NCBI GenBank assembly: GCA_016296345.1
Contig: JAEDJL010000011.1
Location: 1-46,433, forward strand
Source: Bacteroidales bacterium
GTDB lineage: Bacteria > Bacteroidota > Bacteroidia > Bacteroidales > P3
Reading direction: 5' to 3'
DNA length: 46,433 bases
This document shows, piece after piece, positions 17,396 to 25,624 of this stretch (positions are counted from its first letter, which is position 1; each line of letters starts with the position of its first letter). The notes under the pieces are model-generated. The model was not told the origin of the DNA, made no database searches, and saw only the letters and a list, made by a program, of their open reading frames with translations. Made by a program: the position numbers and the translations under genes.

Positions 17396-17426
17396 TTGGT
17401 GGAAATGAAAAAACGGCGTATCTTTG
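17396..17426 (+). promoter_or_regulatory. Promoter of the tRNA genes
   Basis: TTG at 17396-17398, 20 bases, TATCTTTG at 17419-17426, 15 bases before the tRNA-Gly start. A single AAACGGCG core of the 21-bp repeat family overlaps the spacer. Confidence 0.75.
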
Positions 17427-17440
17427 CAAACGCAAATCAG

Positions 17441-17513
17441 GCGGAAATAGCTCAGTTGGTAGAGCACAACCTTGCCAAGGTTGGGGTCGCGAGTTCGAGT
17501 CTCGTTTTCCGCT
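17441..17513 (+). tRNA. tRNA-Gly (GCC)
   Basis: 73 bases. Acceptor GCGGAAA pairs with TTTCCGC; D-arm AGCTCAGTTGGTAGAGC, anticodon arm with GCC in CCTTGCCAAGG, T-arm with GTTCGAGTC. CCA is not encoded. Confidence 0.95.
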
Positions 17514-17524
17514 CTCCAAAAAAG

Positions 17525-17550
17525 AAATCCGATTATTTCGGATTTTTTTT
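17525..17550 (+). terminator. Terminator-like hairpin between the tRNAs
   Basis: AAATCCGA and TCGGATTT form an 8-bp stem followed by a run of T. It would end or weaken transcription between tRNA-Gly and tRNA-Leu. Confidence 0.7.
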
Positions 17551-17561
17551 TAGCCATACGG

Positions 17562-17646
17562 GCTCTGGTGGTGGAATTGGTAGACACGCAGGACTTAAAA
17601 TCCTGTGAACATTGCGTTCGTACGGGTTCAAGTCCCGTCCGGAGTA
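17562..17646 (+). tRNA. tRNA-Leu (UAA)
   Basis: 85 bases with a long variable arm. Acceptor GCTCTGG pairs with CCGGAGT through two G-U pairs; D-arm GTGGAATTGGTAGACAC, anticodon loop ACTTAAAAT with anticodon TAA, T-arm GGGTTCAAGTCCC. No encoded CCA. Confidence 0.95.
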
Positions 17647-17647
17647 C

Positions 17648-17695
17648 AAAAGAGAAAAGAGGTCAATCGTTTTGACAGACCTCTTTTCTCTTTTT
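17648..17695. terminator. Bidirectional terminator between tRNA-Leu and nitroreductase
   Basis: A 14-bp perfect stem (AGAGAAAAGAGGTC with GACCTCTTTTCTCT) with A-run on the left and T-run on the right, so it can serve both converging transcripts. Confidence 0.85.
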
Positions 17696-17707
17696 GTTTT
17701 ATTTGTT

Positions 17708-18460
17708 CTACATCATGTCTTGTTTTTCCGCAAATTCCATATAGGATTTTGAGAAAGCGACAGAGTCCCTTTCGGGATAGCGTACTTCGGTAAAGACTTT
17801 TGCAAGATTGTCTTGCCCTGCCTGACGGATATATTCTTTGATTTGCGGCAGTTGTTCAAAGTCCGAATAGAGTTCTTCTATCTTTTCGTCCGAGTAGTCT
17901 TGGTATTGTTCGCTGTGGACGACGGCTTGAAGCGGCAGACGCTCGGTAAGAGCAGGCGTTTTGGCAGGATAGCCGAGTGTTATGGTCGTTATCGGTATTA
18001 CGTGCTTTGGAAGATTAAGCAATTCGGCAATAGGTTCTGCCATATAGGTAACAGTGCCTAAGTAACAAGCCCCGATGCCCAAGGCTTCGGCTGCCGAAAC
18101 CATGGCTTGGGAGCATATAGTGGCGTCAATGGTCGAAACCTGAAACCACAAGAAGTTGTTGTAAGCGGGTTTTGCTCCTCTTTTTTCGCAGTATTTGTGA
18201 AAACGATTGACATCTGCACAAACCGTAAGCACAGTATCGGCAGTGCTTACCATAGGTTGGTTGAAGTGCAGCTTGCAAAGGGCATCTTTTCGCTCCTGCT
18301 GCCTTGTTACTATAATGGAATAAAGTTGCATATTGCCGCAATTTGAAGCTCTTATGCCTGCTTCAAGTATCAAGTCCAAATCTTCGCGGCTTATTTTTTT
18401 GTCCGAGTATTCTCTGATTGTACGTCTTGACAACAGAGTGTTCAATTCTTGCTTTGACAT
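17708..18460 (-). CDS. Nitroreductase-family NADPH oxidoreductase
   Basis: About 250 residues from the ATG at 18460 (MSKQELNTLLSRRTIREYS); the longer open frame includes promoter sequence. RRTIREY and ASNCGNMQLYSIIVT are the FMN-binding motifs of the nitroreductase family, and GIGACYLGTV and PITTITLGYPA follow as in NfsA/FRP-type enzymes. These are cytoplasmic FMN enzymes reducing nitro groups or quinones; the physiological substrate is unknown. Transcribed from its own promoter toward the tRNA-Leu terminator. Confidence 0.9.
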   Translation of the reverse strand: MSKQELNTLLSRRTIREYSDKKISREDLDLILEAGIRASNCGNMQLYSIIVTRQQERKDALCKLHFNQPMVSTADTVLTVCADVNRFHKYCEKRGAKPAYNNFLWFQVSTIDATICSQAMVSAAEALGIGACYLGTVTYMAEPIAELLNLPKHVIPITTITLGYPAKTPALTERLPLQAVVHSEQYQDYSDEKIEELYSDFEQLPQIKEYIRQAGQDNLAKVFTEVRYPERDSVAFSKSYMEFAEKQDMM

Positions 18461-18503
18461 ATTTGTATCTTTGTTGTGATTGTTCCAAAAGCTATTTTCG
18501 GTG

Positions 18504-18532
18504 CAAAGGTACAACAAATAAATCGGTTGCAA
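18504..18532 (-). promoter_or_regulatory. Promoter of the nitroreductase gene
   Basis: On the minus strand TTG (18530-18532), 18 bases, TACCTTTG (18504-18511). The -33 element abuts repeat copy R5. Confidence 0.7.
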
Positions 18533-18608
18533 AACGCCCTTTGGCTCAAATAAAATGGCGTTTTGAAAAAATAAAACGGCGTTTTGTCGCTCTGAAACGG
18601 CGTTTTAC
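18531..18608. repeat. 21-bp-period palindrome array, copy R5
   Basis: Four cores (ACGCCC, ATGGCG, ACGGCG, ACGGCG) at 21-bp spacing, immediately upstream of the nitroreductase promoter. Confidence 0.8.
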
Positions 18609-18631
18609 AAAGACAGGAATTGTGCCTGCAA

Positions 18632-18678
18632 CACAAAAGAGACGATGTCTTTGTTATTTGTGCCGAAGACATCGTCTC
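18632..18678 (-). terminator. Terminator of the sigma factor gene
   Basis: A 13-bp perfect stem (18639-18651 with 18666-18678); on the minus strand it is followed by TTTTGTG. It lies about 25 bases after the sigma factor stop. Confidence 0.7.
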
Positions 18679-18702
18679 AAAAAGATAAAAAAACACGAAT
18701 AT

Positions 18703-19566
18703 TTAACCCAAATATGATTGCAAAATCTGAGAACGAGAGGTGTGTTTCAATCGTCGTATTGCTTTCTCTTTGATTTGGCGTACTCTCTCTCTTGTCAAGT
18801 CAAACTTCTCACCGATTTCGTCCAATGTCATGGGAGGATAGCCTTCCAAACCGAAGAACATCTTGATGATGTCGCCTTCTTTGGGAGACAAAGTGGAGAT
18901 TGCACGATTTATTTCGGTCTTCAAGCTCTCGTACATCAGCTCCGACTCGGGTGTAGAGCCGTCGTCGTTTCTCATGTAGTCGTACATATTGTTCTCTTCG
19001 TCCGAAGCAAGAGGTGCATCCATCGAAAGGTGCTTGCCACTGTTGCGTAGGTTTTCGCTCACTTCTGCAAGCGGCATATCCAACTCTTCTGCAAGTTCGC
19101 CTGCATTGGGCGCACGCTCATATCTTTGCTCCAACTGAGCGTATGTTTTGGTAATCTTGTTGAGCGAACTGATTTTGTTCAGTGGCAGACGCACAATTCG
19201 CGATTGTTCTGCCAAGGCTTGCAATATCGATTGGCGTATCCACCAAACGGCATAGGAGATAAACTTAAATCCTCTTGTCTCGTCAAATCGTTGTGCTGCC
19301 TTTATCAATCCGAGATTACCCTCGTTTATCAAATCGGGAAGGCTCATGCCTTGATTTTGATACTGTTTTGCCACAGAGACTACAAAACGAAGATTAGCTT
19401 TTGTAAGTTTCTCCAAAGCGATGCGGTCTCCTGCTTTAATTCTTTGGGCAAGTTGTACTTCTCCTTCGGGAGAGAGCATTTCCAATCTGCCAATCTCCTG
19501 CAAGTACTTGTCCAAAGAAGTAATTTCTCTGTTTGTCAGCTGCTTTGTAATTTTCAGTTGTCTCAT
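18703..19566 (-). CDS. rpoD: Primary sigma factor of RNA polymerase (RpoD/SigA, Bacteroidetes short form)
   Basis: 287 residues. It contains region 1.2 (DKYLQEIGRLEML), region 2 (KANLRFVVSVAKQYQ, DLINEGNLGLIKA, FKFISYAVWWIRQSI), region 3 and region 4 (TLDEIGEKFDLTRERVRQIKEKAIRRLK). It lacks region 1.1 and the non-conserved insert, as in other Bacteroidetes primary sigma factors. This protein should read the TTG-N19-TAnnTTTG promoters seen across the window, including those in every CRISPR repeat. A decayed repeat copy lies just upstream. Confidence 0.95.
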   Translation of the reverse strand: MRQLKITKQLTNREITSLDKYLQEIGRLEMLSPEGEVQLAQRIKAGDRIALEKLTKANLRFVVSVAKQYQNQGMSLPDLINEGNLGLIKAAQRFDETRGFKFISYAVWWIRQSILQALAEQSRIVRLPLNKISSLNKITKTYAQLEQRYERAPNAGELAEELDMPLAEVSENLRNSGKHLSMDAPLASDEENNMYDYMRNDDGSTPESELMYESLKTEINRAISTLSPKEGDIIKMFFGLEGYPPMTLDEIGEKFDLTRERVRQIKEKAIRRLKHTSRSQILQSYLG

Positions 19567-19610
19567 TCTTCTATCTCAAATTTCAAACAAAACTATAACA
19601 CTTTACGAAC

Positions 19611-19667
19611 AAAACGCCGTTTTGTTACATTCTTTTGGTCGGAATATTGCCCAAAACGGCATTTTTT
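19611..19667. repeat. 21-bp-period palindrome array, copy R6, partly eroded
   Basis: Two clear cores 42 bp apart, exactly two periods, with a degenerate middle unit. It fills the space between the sigma factor gene and the T9SS protein gene. Confidence 0.6.
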
Positions 19668-19672
19668 TGCAA

Positions 19673-22552
19673 TTATTGTATGCTTATTTTTCTTGATATG
19701 CGGGTTGAGTTGATTGTCATGGTCAAAAAGTAGTATCCTTTCTCGAAACTGCTTATGTCAATCTCCTCGGGCAAAATGTCCCACGCCTTTACAACTCGTC
19801 CGTTTGCGTCGGAAAGTTGTGCGTTGGTTATTCTGCTTGTGCCACACTTGACGTGCAAGATGTGAGTTGCAGGATTGGGATATATTTTCAGCTCTTCGAT
19901 TTTTGAAGAAGCTGCATCAATTCCTTGGTCGCCCACAATGACGGTCTGAATTTCTGTCCAATCGGAAACATCTGCCGAAGAGCAAATCGCTCTCACCCTG
20001 AACTCCCAGCGACTGCCCAAATCCAAGTTGCGAAGAGTAAATCGCGGATAGTGAGCCACCGTTGCCGAAGAGAAATTGACCGCATAAGCCTCCTTATAGT
20101 TCACTTCCCATTGTATATAAGGGTTGTCCTCCACGTCGTCCCAAGTGCATACTATGGTCTCGTCTCCTTTGCTTTGATAGTGTTGGCAAACAAAATTGGT
20201 AGGAGTTTGACAGCCTTGTGCCTCTGCTGCGGTTGTGAAACTTATCATGGCAAGATTTTCTGCCGAAAGCTCTCCGCACAAGCCCGAAAACCAAACAATA
20301 TATTCTGTATTTGGTTCAAGGTTTTCAAAAATGTAGGAGTTGCCGGTTGCAGTTGTGCGTATGGTGTCTTCTGTTTGAGGATTGACCAACGCGATTGCAA
20401 AAGAGGTGTTGTTGGAGTATGCTTCCCATTCCAAGACTGCTGAGTTTGCCTCAATTTGATTGACAGTCAGATTGTCGGGAGTAAGACAGGTGTCTTTGAT
20501 TGTGAAGTTTATAATCTTGAAATTGCAATCTCTCTCTTCTATTCTCTCGCTTTGGAATGCAAACATCACCCTTTCTCTTGCCATAATGTCGGAAAGAACT
20601 ATCGCATTGCTGCCCAAAGCAAGCGGAGCAATGGTTTGGAAACTTCCGTCCAAGTCGGTAAAGAGCAATCGGGGAACATTGCCTCCTTCTGAAAGGAGTT
20701 CAAACATCAAAACAGGGTTTGCACCTGCCGAAAGGTTGAAAAGAGGGCTGTAAAGCGTGTCTGTGCTTTCCCGCCAGCAGTCCCGAGTGTAGCAAAAGCC
20801 TGCTTCGTTGGTGAATTTTATGGTATCGTTGCACTCGTAGGCAAATTGGTCGATAGGAGAGCAAAGAGTGTGAACATAAACAGCCGAAGAATAGTTGCTT
20901 GTGTCGTTTGTTATCGAAACAGCTCTTACTCTTATTGCATAGAAAGTGTTTTCCGACAAGTTGTCAAGCTGTACCGTTGGTTGTGTAACTTCGGTTTGAT
21001 TGGTGTTTTGGGTCTCTTGGTTGGTTGTTTCCACAAGCCATTTTTGTGCTTCGGGGTCAGAAGACCAAGAAACGCTCGCACTCATATCGTCAAAGGCAGT
21101 TACAACCACCTCCGAAGGGGTTGCAATAGGAACACTTGTCGAAAATACTGCGGTGTCAGACCAAAAGCTCTGCTCGTCTGAGCAATCTGCCTGCACTCTG
21201 AAAGTGTAAGAAGTGGCACTTTGCAGGTTGTTGAACACGCTGTTCGGCATTACGTCTTGCAAAAGCGTCCATTCGCTTTGGTTGGTAGGCTTGTACTCCA
21301 AATTGTAGGACGATTGGTTATCTCTTACTTCCCAAGCCAAAATTGCGGAGTTGGCAGATACGCTTTCGGCTCTGAGATTTGAAGGAGTGGCACAGTACCT
21401 TGCCGTAAGATATATGTCATCTATTGCAACGGCAGCACTGCTTGGTGCATTGTCTTGGTTTTGCCACACAAAGAGTATTCGTTTTGTTGTACCGATGTGG
21501 AAAGACGGCAGTTCGATATGCACATCTGTCCAAGTGTTGTTTGCTCCTATGTATGCCGCTTCGCCCACTTGGTTGTCTGCCGAGGGCAGTTGGTCGATGC
21601 TTATCGCACTTTCGGGACTTACAAGGAAGACTTTGAGTGCCGCATTTTGCAAAACGGCAGTCGTCTTGTACTTAAAATCGATATAAAAGCTCACTGCCGT
21701 TTCGGGAATGTCGAAGTCGATGTAAGCATAGCTGATTGCAGCGGTAGTATTGTCGCAAGCGTTCGTTACACCATTGTCATTCGATATGTACAATGCCGAA
21801 GAGCCTATGCTGCTTGCGTTGGTTGCCGTGCCGATTTCCCAAGCGTTGGTTGCCGAATTGATAAATCCCACATTTATATTGTCGTTTGCGTTCTCAAAAT
21901 CGAACTGCAAGGGGAGCGACTGCACATTGTAGGGCAGGTATTTGGCATAAATGTATCTCCAATCGCTGACCGATTGGGAGCAAAGGGAACGTACTGCAAT
22001 CTGATAGCGATTGCAGCTTGTCAAACCACCCATTTGTTGCTCGAAGTTGGCGGTCTGTCTCGAATTTCCTTCAAGGCTCGGATTTGTTCCGGGGTCTGAG
22101 CATACCACTTCCCAGCTTGAGGCTTCCGATTGGGCAAACCACTGCACGGTAATGCCGCCGGAGTTCATGCTTGCGATACTAAGATTTTCCACTTGGGGAC
22201 AATCGCTGTCAAATCCCAAGGTTACGAAGCTCAAAATTTCGCTTTCCGAAGTGGTGTCGCCGTTAATGTCTATCGCTCTTACCGAACAAAGATAGCGAGT
22301 GCCGCTGATAAGTTCTTGAAGATACGCAACAGTGTCCGAAGTCGTCATTTGGTTTGCCTGCTCTTGCTGAAAAACTCTGTAACTCACTATCCAAGCGGCT
22401 GCATCGGTCTGATTGTTCCAACGAATTGTCGCCTGAGTTACGTCCAAATCCTCAACAATCAAACCACTTGGAGGATTTATCAACTCACTTTGCGAAAACA
22501 CTGAACCAATCGACAGACTTAACGACAACAATAAAACGAATGCTTGTTTCAT
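19673..22552 (-). CDS. T9SS-exported fibronectin type III repeat protein
   Basis: About 959 residues from the ATG at 22552 (MKQAFVLLLSLSLSIGSVFSQ, a signal peptide). It contains several fibronectin III-like modules with the recurring pattern P-x-N-L-x-V...S-A-x-L-x-W and Y-x-(V/I)-x-V-R-A; an extra jelly-roll-like segment follows the second module (FDFEN...WEIGTA...IDDIYL), as in adhesin/MAM-type domains. The last 75 residues (LKIYPNPATHILHV through GYYFLTMTINSTRISRKISIQ) are a type A secretion-tail domain, so the protein should cross the outer membrane by the type IX system. No catalytic motif seen; an adhesin or surface protein is likely. PorX, regulator of that system, is encoded at 29.7 kb. 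Confidence 0.9.
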   Translation of the reverse strand: MKQAFVLLLSLSLSIGSVFSQSELINPPSGLIVEDLDVTQATIRWNNQTDAAAWIVSYRVFQQEQANQMTTSDTVAYLQELISGTRYLCSVRAIDINGDTTSESEILSFVTLGFDSDCPQVENLSIASMNSGGITVQWFAQSEASSWEVVCSDPGTNPSLEGNSRQTANFEQQMGGLTSCNRYQIAVRSLCSQSVSDWRYIYAKYLPYNVQSLPLQFDFENANDNINVGFINSATNAWEIGTATNASSIGSSALYISNDNGVTNACDNTTAAISYAYIDFDIPETAVSFYIDFKYKTTAVLQNAALKVFLVSPESAISIDQLPSADNQVGEAAYIGANNTWTDVHIELPSFHIGTTKRILFVWQNQDNAPSSAAVAIDDIYLTARYCATPSNLRAESVSANSAILAWEVRDNQSSYNLEYKPTNQSEWTLLQDVMPNSVFNNLQSATSYTFRVQADCSDEQSFWSDTAVFSTSVPIATPSEVVVTAFDDMSASVSWSSDPEAQKWLVETTNQETQNTNQTEVTQPTVQLDNLSENTFYAIRVRAVSITNDTSNYSSAVYVHTLCSPIDQFAYECNDTIKFTNEAGFCYTRDCWRESTDTLYSPLFNLSAGANPVLMFELLSEGGNVPRLLFTDLDGSFQTIAPLALGSNAIVLSDIMARERVMFAFQSERIEERDCNFKIINFTIKDTCLTPDNLTVNQIEANSAVLEWEAYSNNTSFAIALVNPQTEDTIRTTATGNSYIFENLEPNTEYIVWFSGLCGELSAENLAMISFTTAAEAQGCQTPTNFVCQHYQSKGDETIVCTWDDVEDNPYIQWEVNYKEAYAVNFSSATVAHYPRFTLRNLDLGSRWEFRVRAICSSADVSDWTEIQTVIVGDQGIDAASSKIEELKIYPNPATHILHVKCGTSRITNAQLSDANGRVVKAWDILPEEIDISSFEKGYYFLTMTINSTRISRKISIQ

Positions 22553-22610
22553 ATCTTCAAAAACTTTCATCAGGATAAGGATTTAATATATTGTTTGGCT
22601 CTTATTCGAT

Positions 22611-24740
22611 TTACAAGTTCTCTTTGTGATAACGGTAAATCTTCTCGTACAAATGTATTCTGTCTTTTCCTATCACGTTATGCTCGTGGTCGGGATATAT
22701 AAAGTAGTCTATGTTCTTTCCAGCCTTGATACAACGCTTTATAAACTCCAAAGAGTGCTGCATAACGACGGTAGGGTCTTGCGCCCCGTGAATTACGAGC
22801 AGCTTTCCTTCCAATTGGTCTGCATAGTTGAGCAAAGAGGATTTCTCATAGCCCTCGGGATTGTCTTCGGGTGAGGACATATATCTCTCACCGTACATAA
22901 TCTCGTACCATTTCCAATCGATGACAGGACCGCCTGCCGTTGCAACCTTGAAAACTCCCGGGTTCTTCAATTTAAGCGAGATTGTCATAAATCCACCGTA
23001 GCTCCAACCATCAACGCCAATGCGTTCGCTATCGACGTAAGGAAGAGTTTTCAAATAGTTTACCCCTGCCATTTGGTCGCTTACCTCAATCGAGCCGCAG
23101 TTTCGCCATATTGCACTCTCAAACTCGTAACCGCGGTTGGCAGAACCCCTGCTGTCCACCGTCCAAACGATAAATCCTTGTTGTGCAAGGAAGAGGAAAA
23201 AGTTGTTTGCCCCCGAAAGCCAGCTGTCGGTGATGAGTTGTGCGTGCGGACCGCCATATACATACACTATTACGGGATATTTCTTGCTTGCATCGAAGTT
23301 TATCGGTTTTATCATGCGGGCATAGAGGTCTGTTCCGTCTTCTGCCTTGATTGTAAAGACGTCTATTTGCGGCTTATCCAACTTTGCCCAAGGGTCTTCT
23401 GCCTTGTGGATTTGCGAAACTTCTTTTCCTTTGTTGTCATACAGCACAATGCGTCTCGCCTCTGTCGAACTGCTGTAACTATCCGAGAAAAACTTTCCGT
23501 CTTTGCTGAAAACAACAGAGTGAGTACCCTTTTCGGGAGTGCAACGACGCACTTTGCCGCTCTTGAAGTTGAAAGCGTACAAATTTCTCTCCAAAGGAGA
23601 GTCTTTGGTTGCGTAGAAGAACATTTCGTTGCCCTTTGTGTCAAATCCTTCTATCGAGTTAATCATCCAGTTGCCCGAAGTGAGCTGCTTTATCAGCTTT
23701 CCGTCTTGGTCATACAGGTAAGCGTGGTTATATCCGTCCCTTTCGCTCAAATAAACAAACTGATTGCTGTTTGAAGGCAGGAAGAAAATCGGAGATTCCG
23801 GCTCTACATATTTGTTACTTGTCTCTTCAAACAATACCTTGTGAAGTTTGCCGCTTGCAACATCAAAGCTGCACATCTTCAAATGGTTTTGTTTGCGGTT
23901 TAGTTTCTGAATATAGAGCAGCGAACCGTCAGTATTCCATGTCAGATCGGTAAGGTAGGCTTCTCTTTCTTCAAGAGAGTTGTCTTTTCGGGTTTGCAAT
24001 TCGATTGTTTTGCCGCTTTGAGCATCATAAACCAAGACCGTAACTTCGTGAGACTTCATTCCAGCCATCGGATAGCGGATAGGATCAGGCTCAGCCTCCC
24101 TTGTGTCGGTATTAACCAAAGGATACTGCCTTACCATCGTCTCGTCCATACGGTAAAATGCCAACTTGCTGCCGTCGTTTGACAAGAAAAATCCTTTTTC
24201 TATGCCAAACTCGTTGCGGTGTACCGCTTCGCCGTAGGTAATGCCGTTTCCGCCGTCAGTGGTAAGCTGAACGGGTTTGCTGTTCTTTGAAGAGAACCAC
24301 ACATTACCGTCAATCGTATAAGCAGCACTTGCGTTTTTCAAATCCAACTCAAAGTTTGCTCCACCCTCTTTGAGAGTGCAGACCTTGTCAAGCTGTTTTG
24401 TCTTGATGTTGTAGTGAAAGATTGCAGTTCTCTCTCGATTGAGAAATGCAAATTGGTCATCTGACAAAAATTCTATTGAAGCAAAGCTGCCCAATTCTTT
24501 TCCCACGCTCTGCAAGTCAAGTGTTGTCTTTGAGCCTTTGGGGTTCACAATGACAAGTTCCCGTCCTGTTTCGGTATAAGCGTAAGAGCCTTTGTCATTG
24601 ACGTACTTTACCATTACAGAAGTAGGATAATACTCTCTGTCTTGAAGTTTCTTGATGTCGATAAGCCCTTTCTGGGCAAAAACACCCATGCTTGCAAATA
24701 CAAACACAAGTGTCAAAAGGATATTTGTGATTTTTCTCAT
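22611..24740 (-). CDS. Dipeptidyl peptidase IV-type S9 serine peptidase, exported
   Basis: 709 residues with a signal peptide ending in VFAQ. The N-terminal two-thirds is a beta-propeller with DPP IV landmarks (YTWNTDGS-like blades). The catalytic domain has Ser580 in GWSYGGF, Asp655 in HGAQDPTV and His in PDHEHNV near 685-687. It also has SRGSANRGYEFE. DPP IV releases Xaa-Pro dipeptides from peptides in the periplasm or at the surface, a common trait of asaccharolytic or protein-using Bacteroidales. It is followed by the T9SS protein gene in the same direction. Confidence 0.94.
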   Translation of the reverse strand: MRKITNILLTLVFVFASMGVFAQKGLIDIKKLQDREYYPTSVMVKYVNDKGSYAYTETGRELVIVNPKGSKTTLDLQSVGKELGSFASIEFLSDDQFAFLNRERTAIFHYNIKTKQLDKVCTLKEGGANFELDLKNASAAYTIDGNVWFSSKNSKPVQLTTDGGNGITYGEAVHRNEFGIEKGFFLSNDGSKLAFYRMDETMVRQYPLVNTDTREAEPDPIRYPMAGMKSHEVTVLVYDAQSGKTIELQTRKDNSLEEREAYLTDLTWNTDGSLLYIQKLNRKQNHLKMCSFDVASGKLHKVLFEETSNKYVEPESPIFFLPSNSNQFVYLSERDGYNHAYLYDQDGKLIKQLTSGNWMINSIEGFDTKGNEMFFYATKDSPLERNLYAFNFKSGKVRRCTPEKGTHSVVFSKDGKFFSDSYSSSTEARRIVLYDNKGKEVSQIHKAEDPWAKLDKPQIDVFTIKAEDGTDLYARMIKPINFDASKKYPVIVYVYGGPHAQLITDSWLSGANNFFLFLAQQGFIVWTVDSRGSANRGYEFESAIWRNCGSIEVSDQMAGVNYLKTLPYVDSERIGVDGWSYGGFMTISLKLKNPGVFKVATAGGPVIDWKWYEIMYGERYMSSPEDNPEGYEKSSLLNYADQLEGKLLVIHGAQDPTVVMQHSLEFIKRCIKAGKNIDYFIYPDHEHNVIGKDRIHLYEKIYRYHKENL

Positions 24741-24763
24741 GTTTATTGTTGAATTTTATCTGA

Positions 24764-25492
24764 TTAGTACTTCTTCCAATTTCTGAATTTCAAAGAAAAG
24801 ACCCCGAAAAATGCCTCCTTGAATATTTTCATGCTCATCTTGCTCTCGCCAAACACCCTGTCGGTAAAGATAATCGGCACTTCCACAATCTTAAATCCCT
24901 TCTTGAAGACTGTATATTTCATTTCAATCTGAAAGGCATAGCCCACAAATTTAATCTTGTCAAGTTTAATCTGTTCCAAAACCTGCCTTGTGTAGCAGGC
25001 AAAGCCGGCTGTTGCGTCTCCAATCTTCATTCCGGTAATCAGTCTGACGTACCAAGAGGCATAGTATGACATTATAACCCTGCCGATGGGCCAATTAACA
25101 ACCGAAATTTTGCCATCGACATATCGAGACCCCACTGCCATGTCAGCACCCTTTGAACAAGCATCGTAAAGCCTCAAAAGGTCTTTGGGAGGGTGCGAAA
25201 AGTCGGCGTCCATTTCAAAGATAAAGTCATAGCCTCTTTGCAAAGCCCATTTGAAACCATGAATGTAAGCCGTTCCCAAGCCGAGTTTGCCTTTCCTTTC
25301 TTCGATAAAAAGCCTCTCGGGGAACTCTTCGATAAGTCTTTTGACTATATCAGCCGTTCCGTCGGGTGAATTATCTTCCACAATTAGTATATGGAACTCC
25401 TTTTCCAACGAGAAGACATAGCGAATGATGTTTTCGATGTTCTCTTTCTCGTTGTAGGTAGGAATGATAACCACACTGTCTGCCTTGTTCAT
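24764..25492 (-). CDS. Polyprenyl-phosphate mannosyltransferase-like GT2
   Basis: 242 residues. VVIIPTYNEKENIENI and VEDNSPDGTADIVK form the nucleotide-sugar site, EMDADFSHPP carries the DxD-type metal motif, and DATAGFACYTRQVL with KFVGYAFQIEMKY is typical of dolichol-phosphate mannose synthase (DPM1-like) proteins. No C-terminal membrane segment is present. It transfers a sugar, probably mannose, to a polyprenyl phosphate at the inner face of the inner membrane. It lies between the DPP IV gene (23 bases) and a thioredoxin-fold gene. Confidence 0.9.
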   Translation of the reverse strand: MNKADSVVIIPTYNEKENIENIIRYVFSLEKEFHILIVEDNSPDGTADIVKRLIEEFPERLFIEERKGKLGLGTAYIHGFKWALQRGYDFIFEMDADFSHPPKDLLRLYDACSKGADMAVGSRYVDGKISVVNWPIGRVIMSYYASWYVRLITGMKIGDATAGFACYTRQVLEQIKLDKIKFVGYAFQIEMKYTVFKKGFKIVEVPIIFTDRVFGESKMSMKIFKEAFFGVFSLKFRNWKKY

Positions 25493-25624
25493 TTGTTATA
25501 ACGTTCGTTTATTGGTTATTATTTCTTTGATTTTGCCTTTCGTTTTTGCTTGTTTGGCAAGGTGTTTGAGTTCAAACTGCAAATGTACTTCTTTTTTTCT
25601 TGTTTGAGGCTTGTTTTTACACCA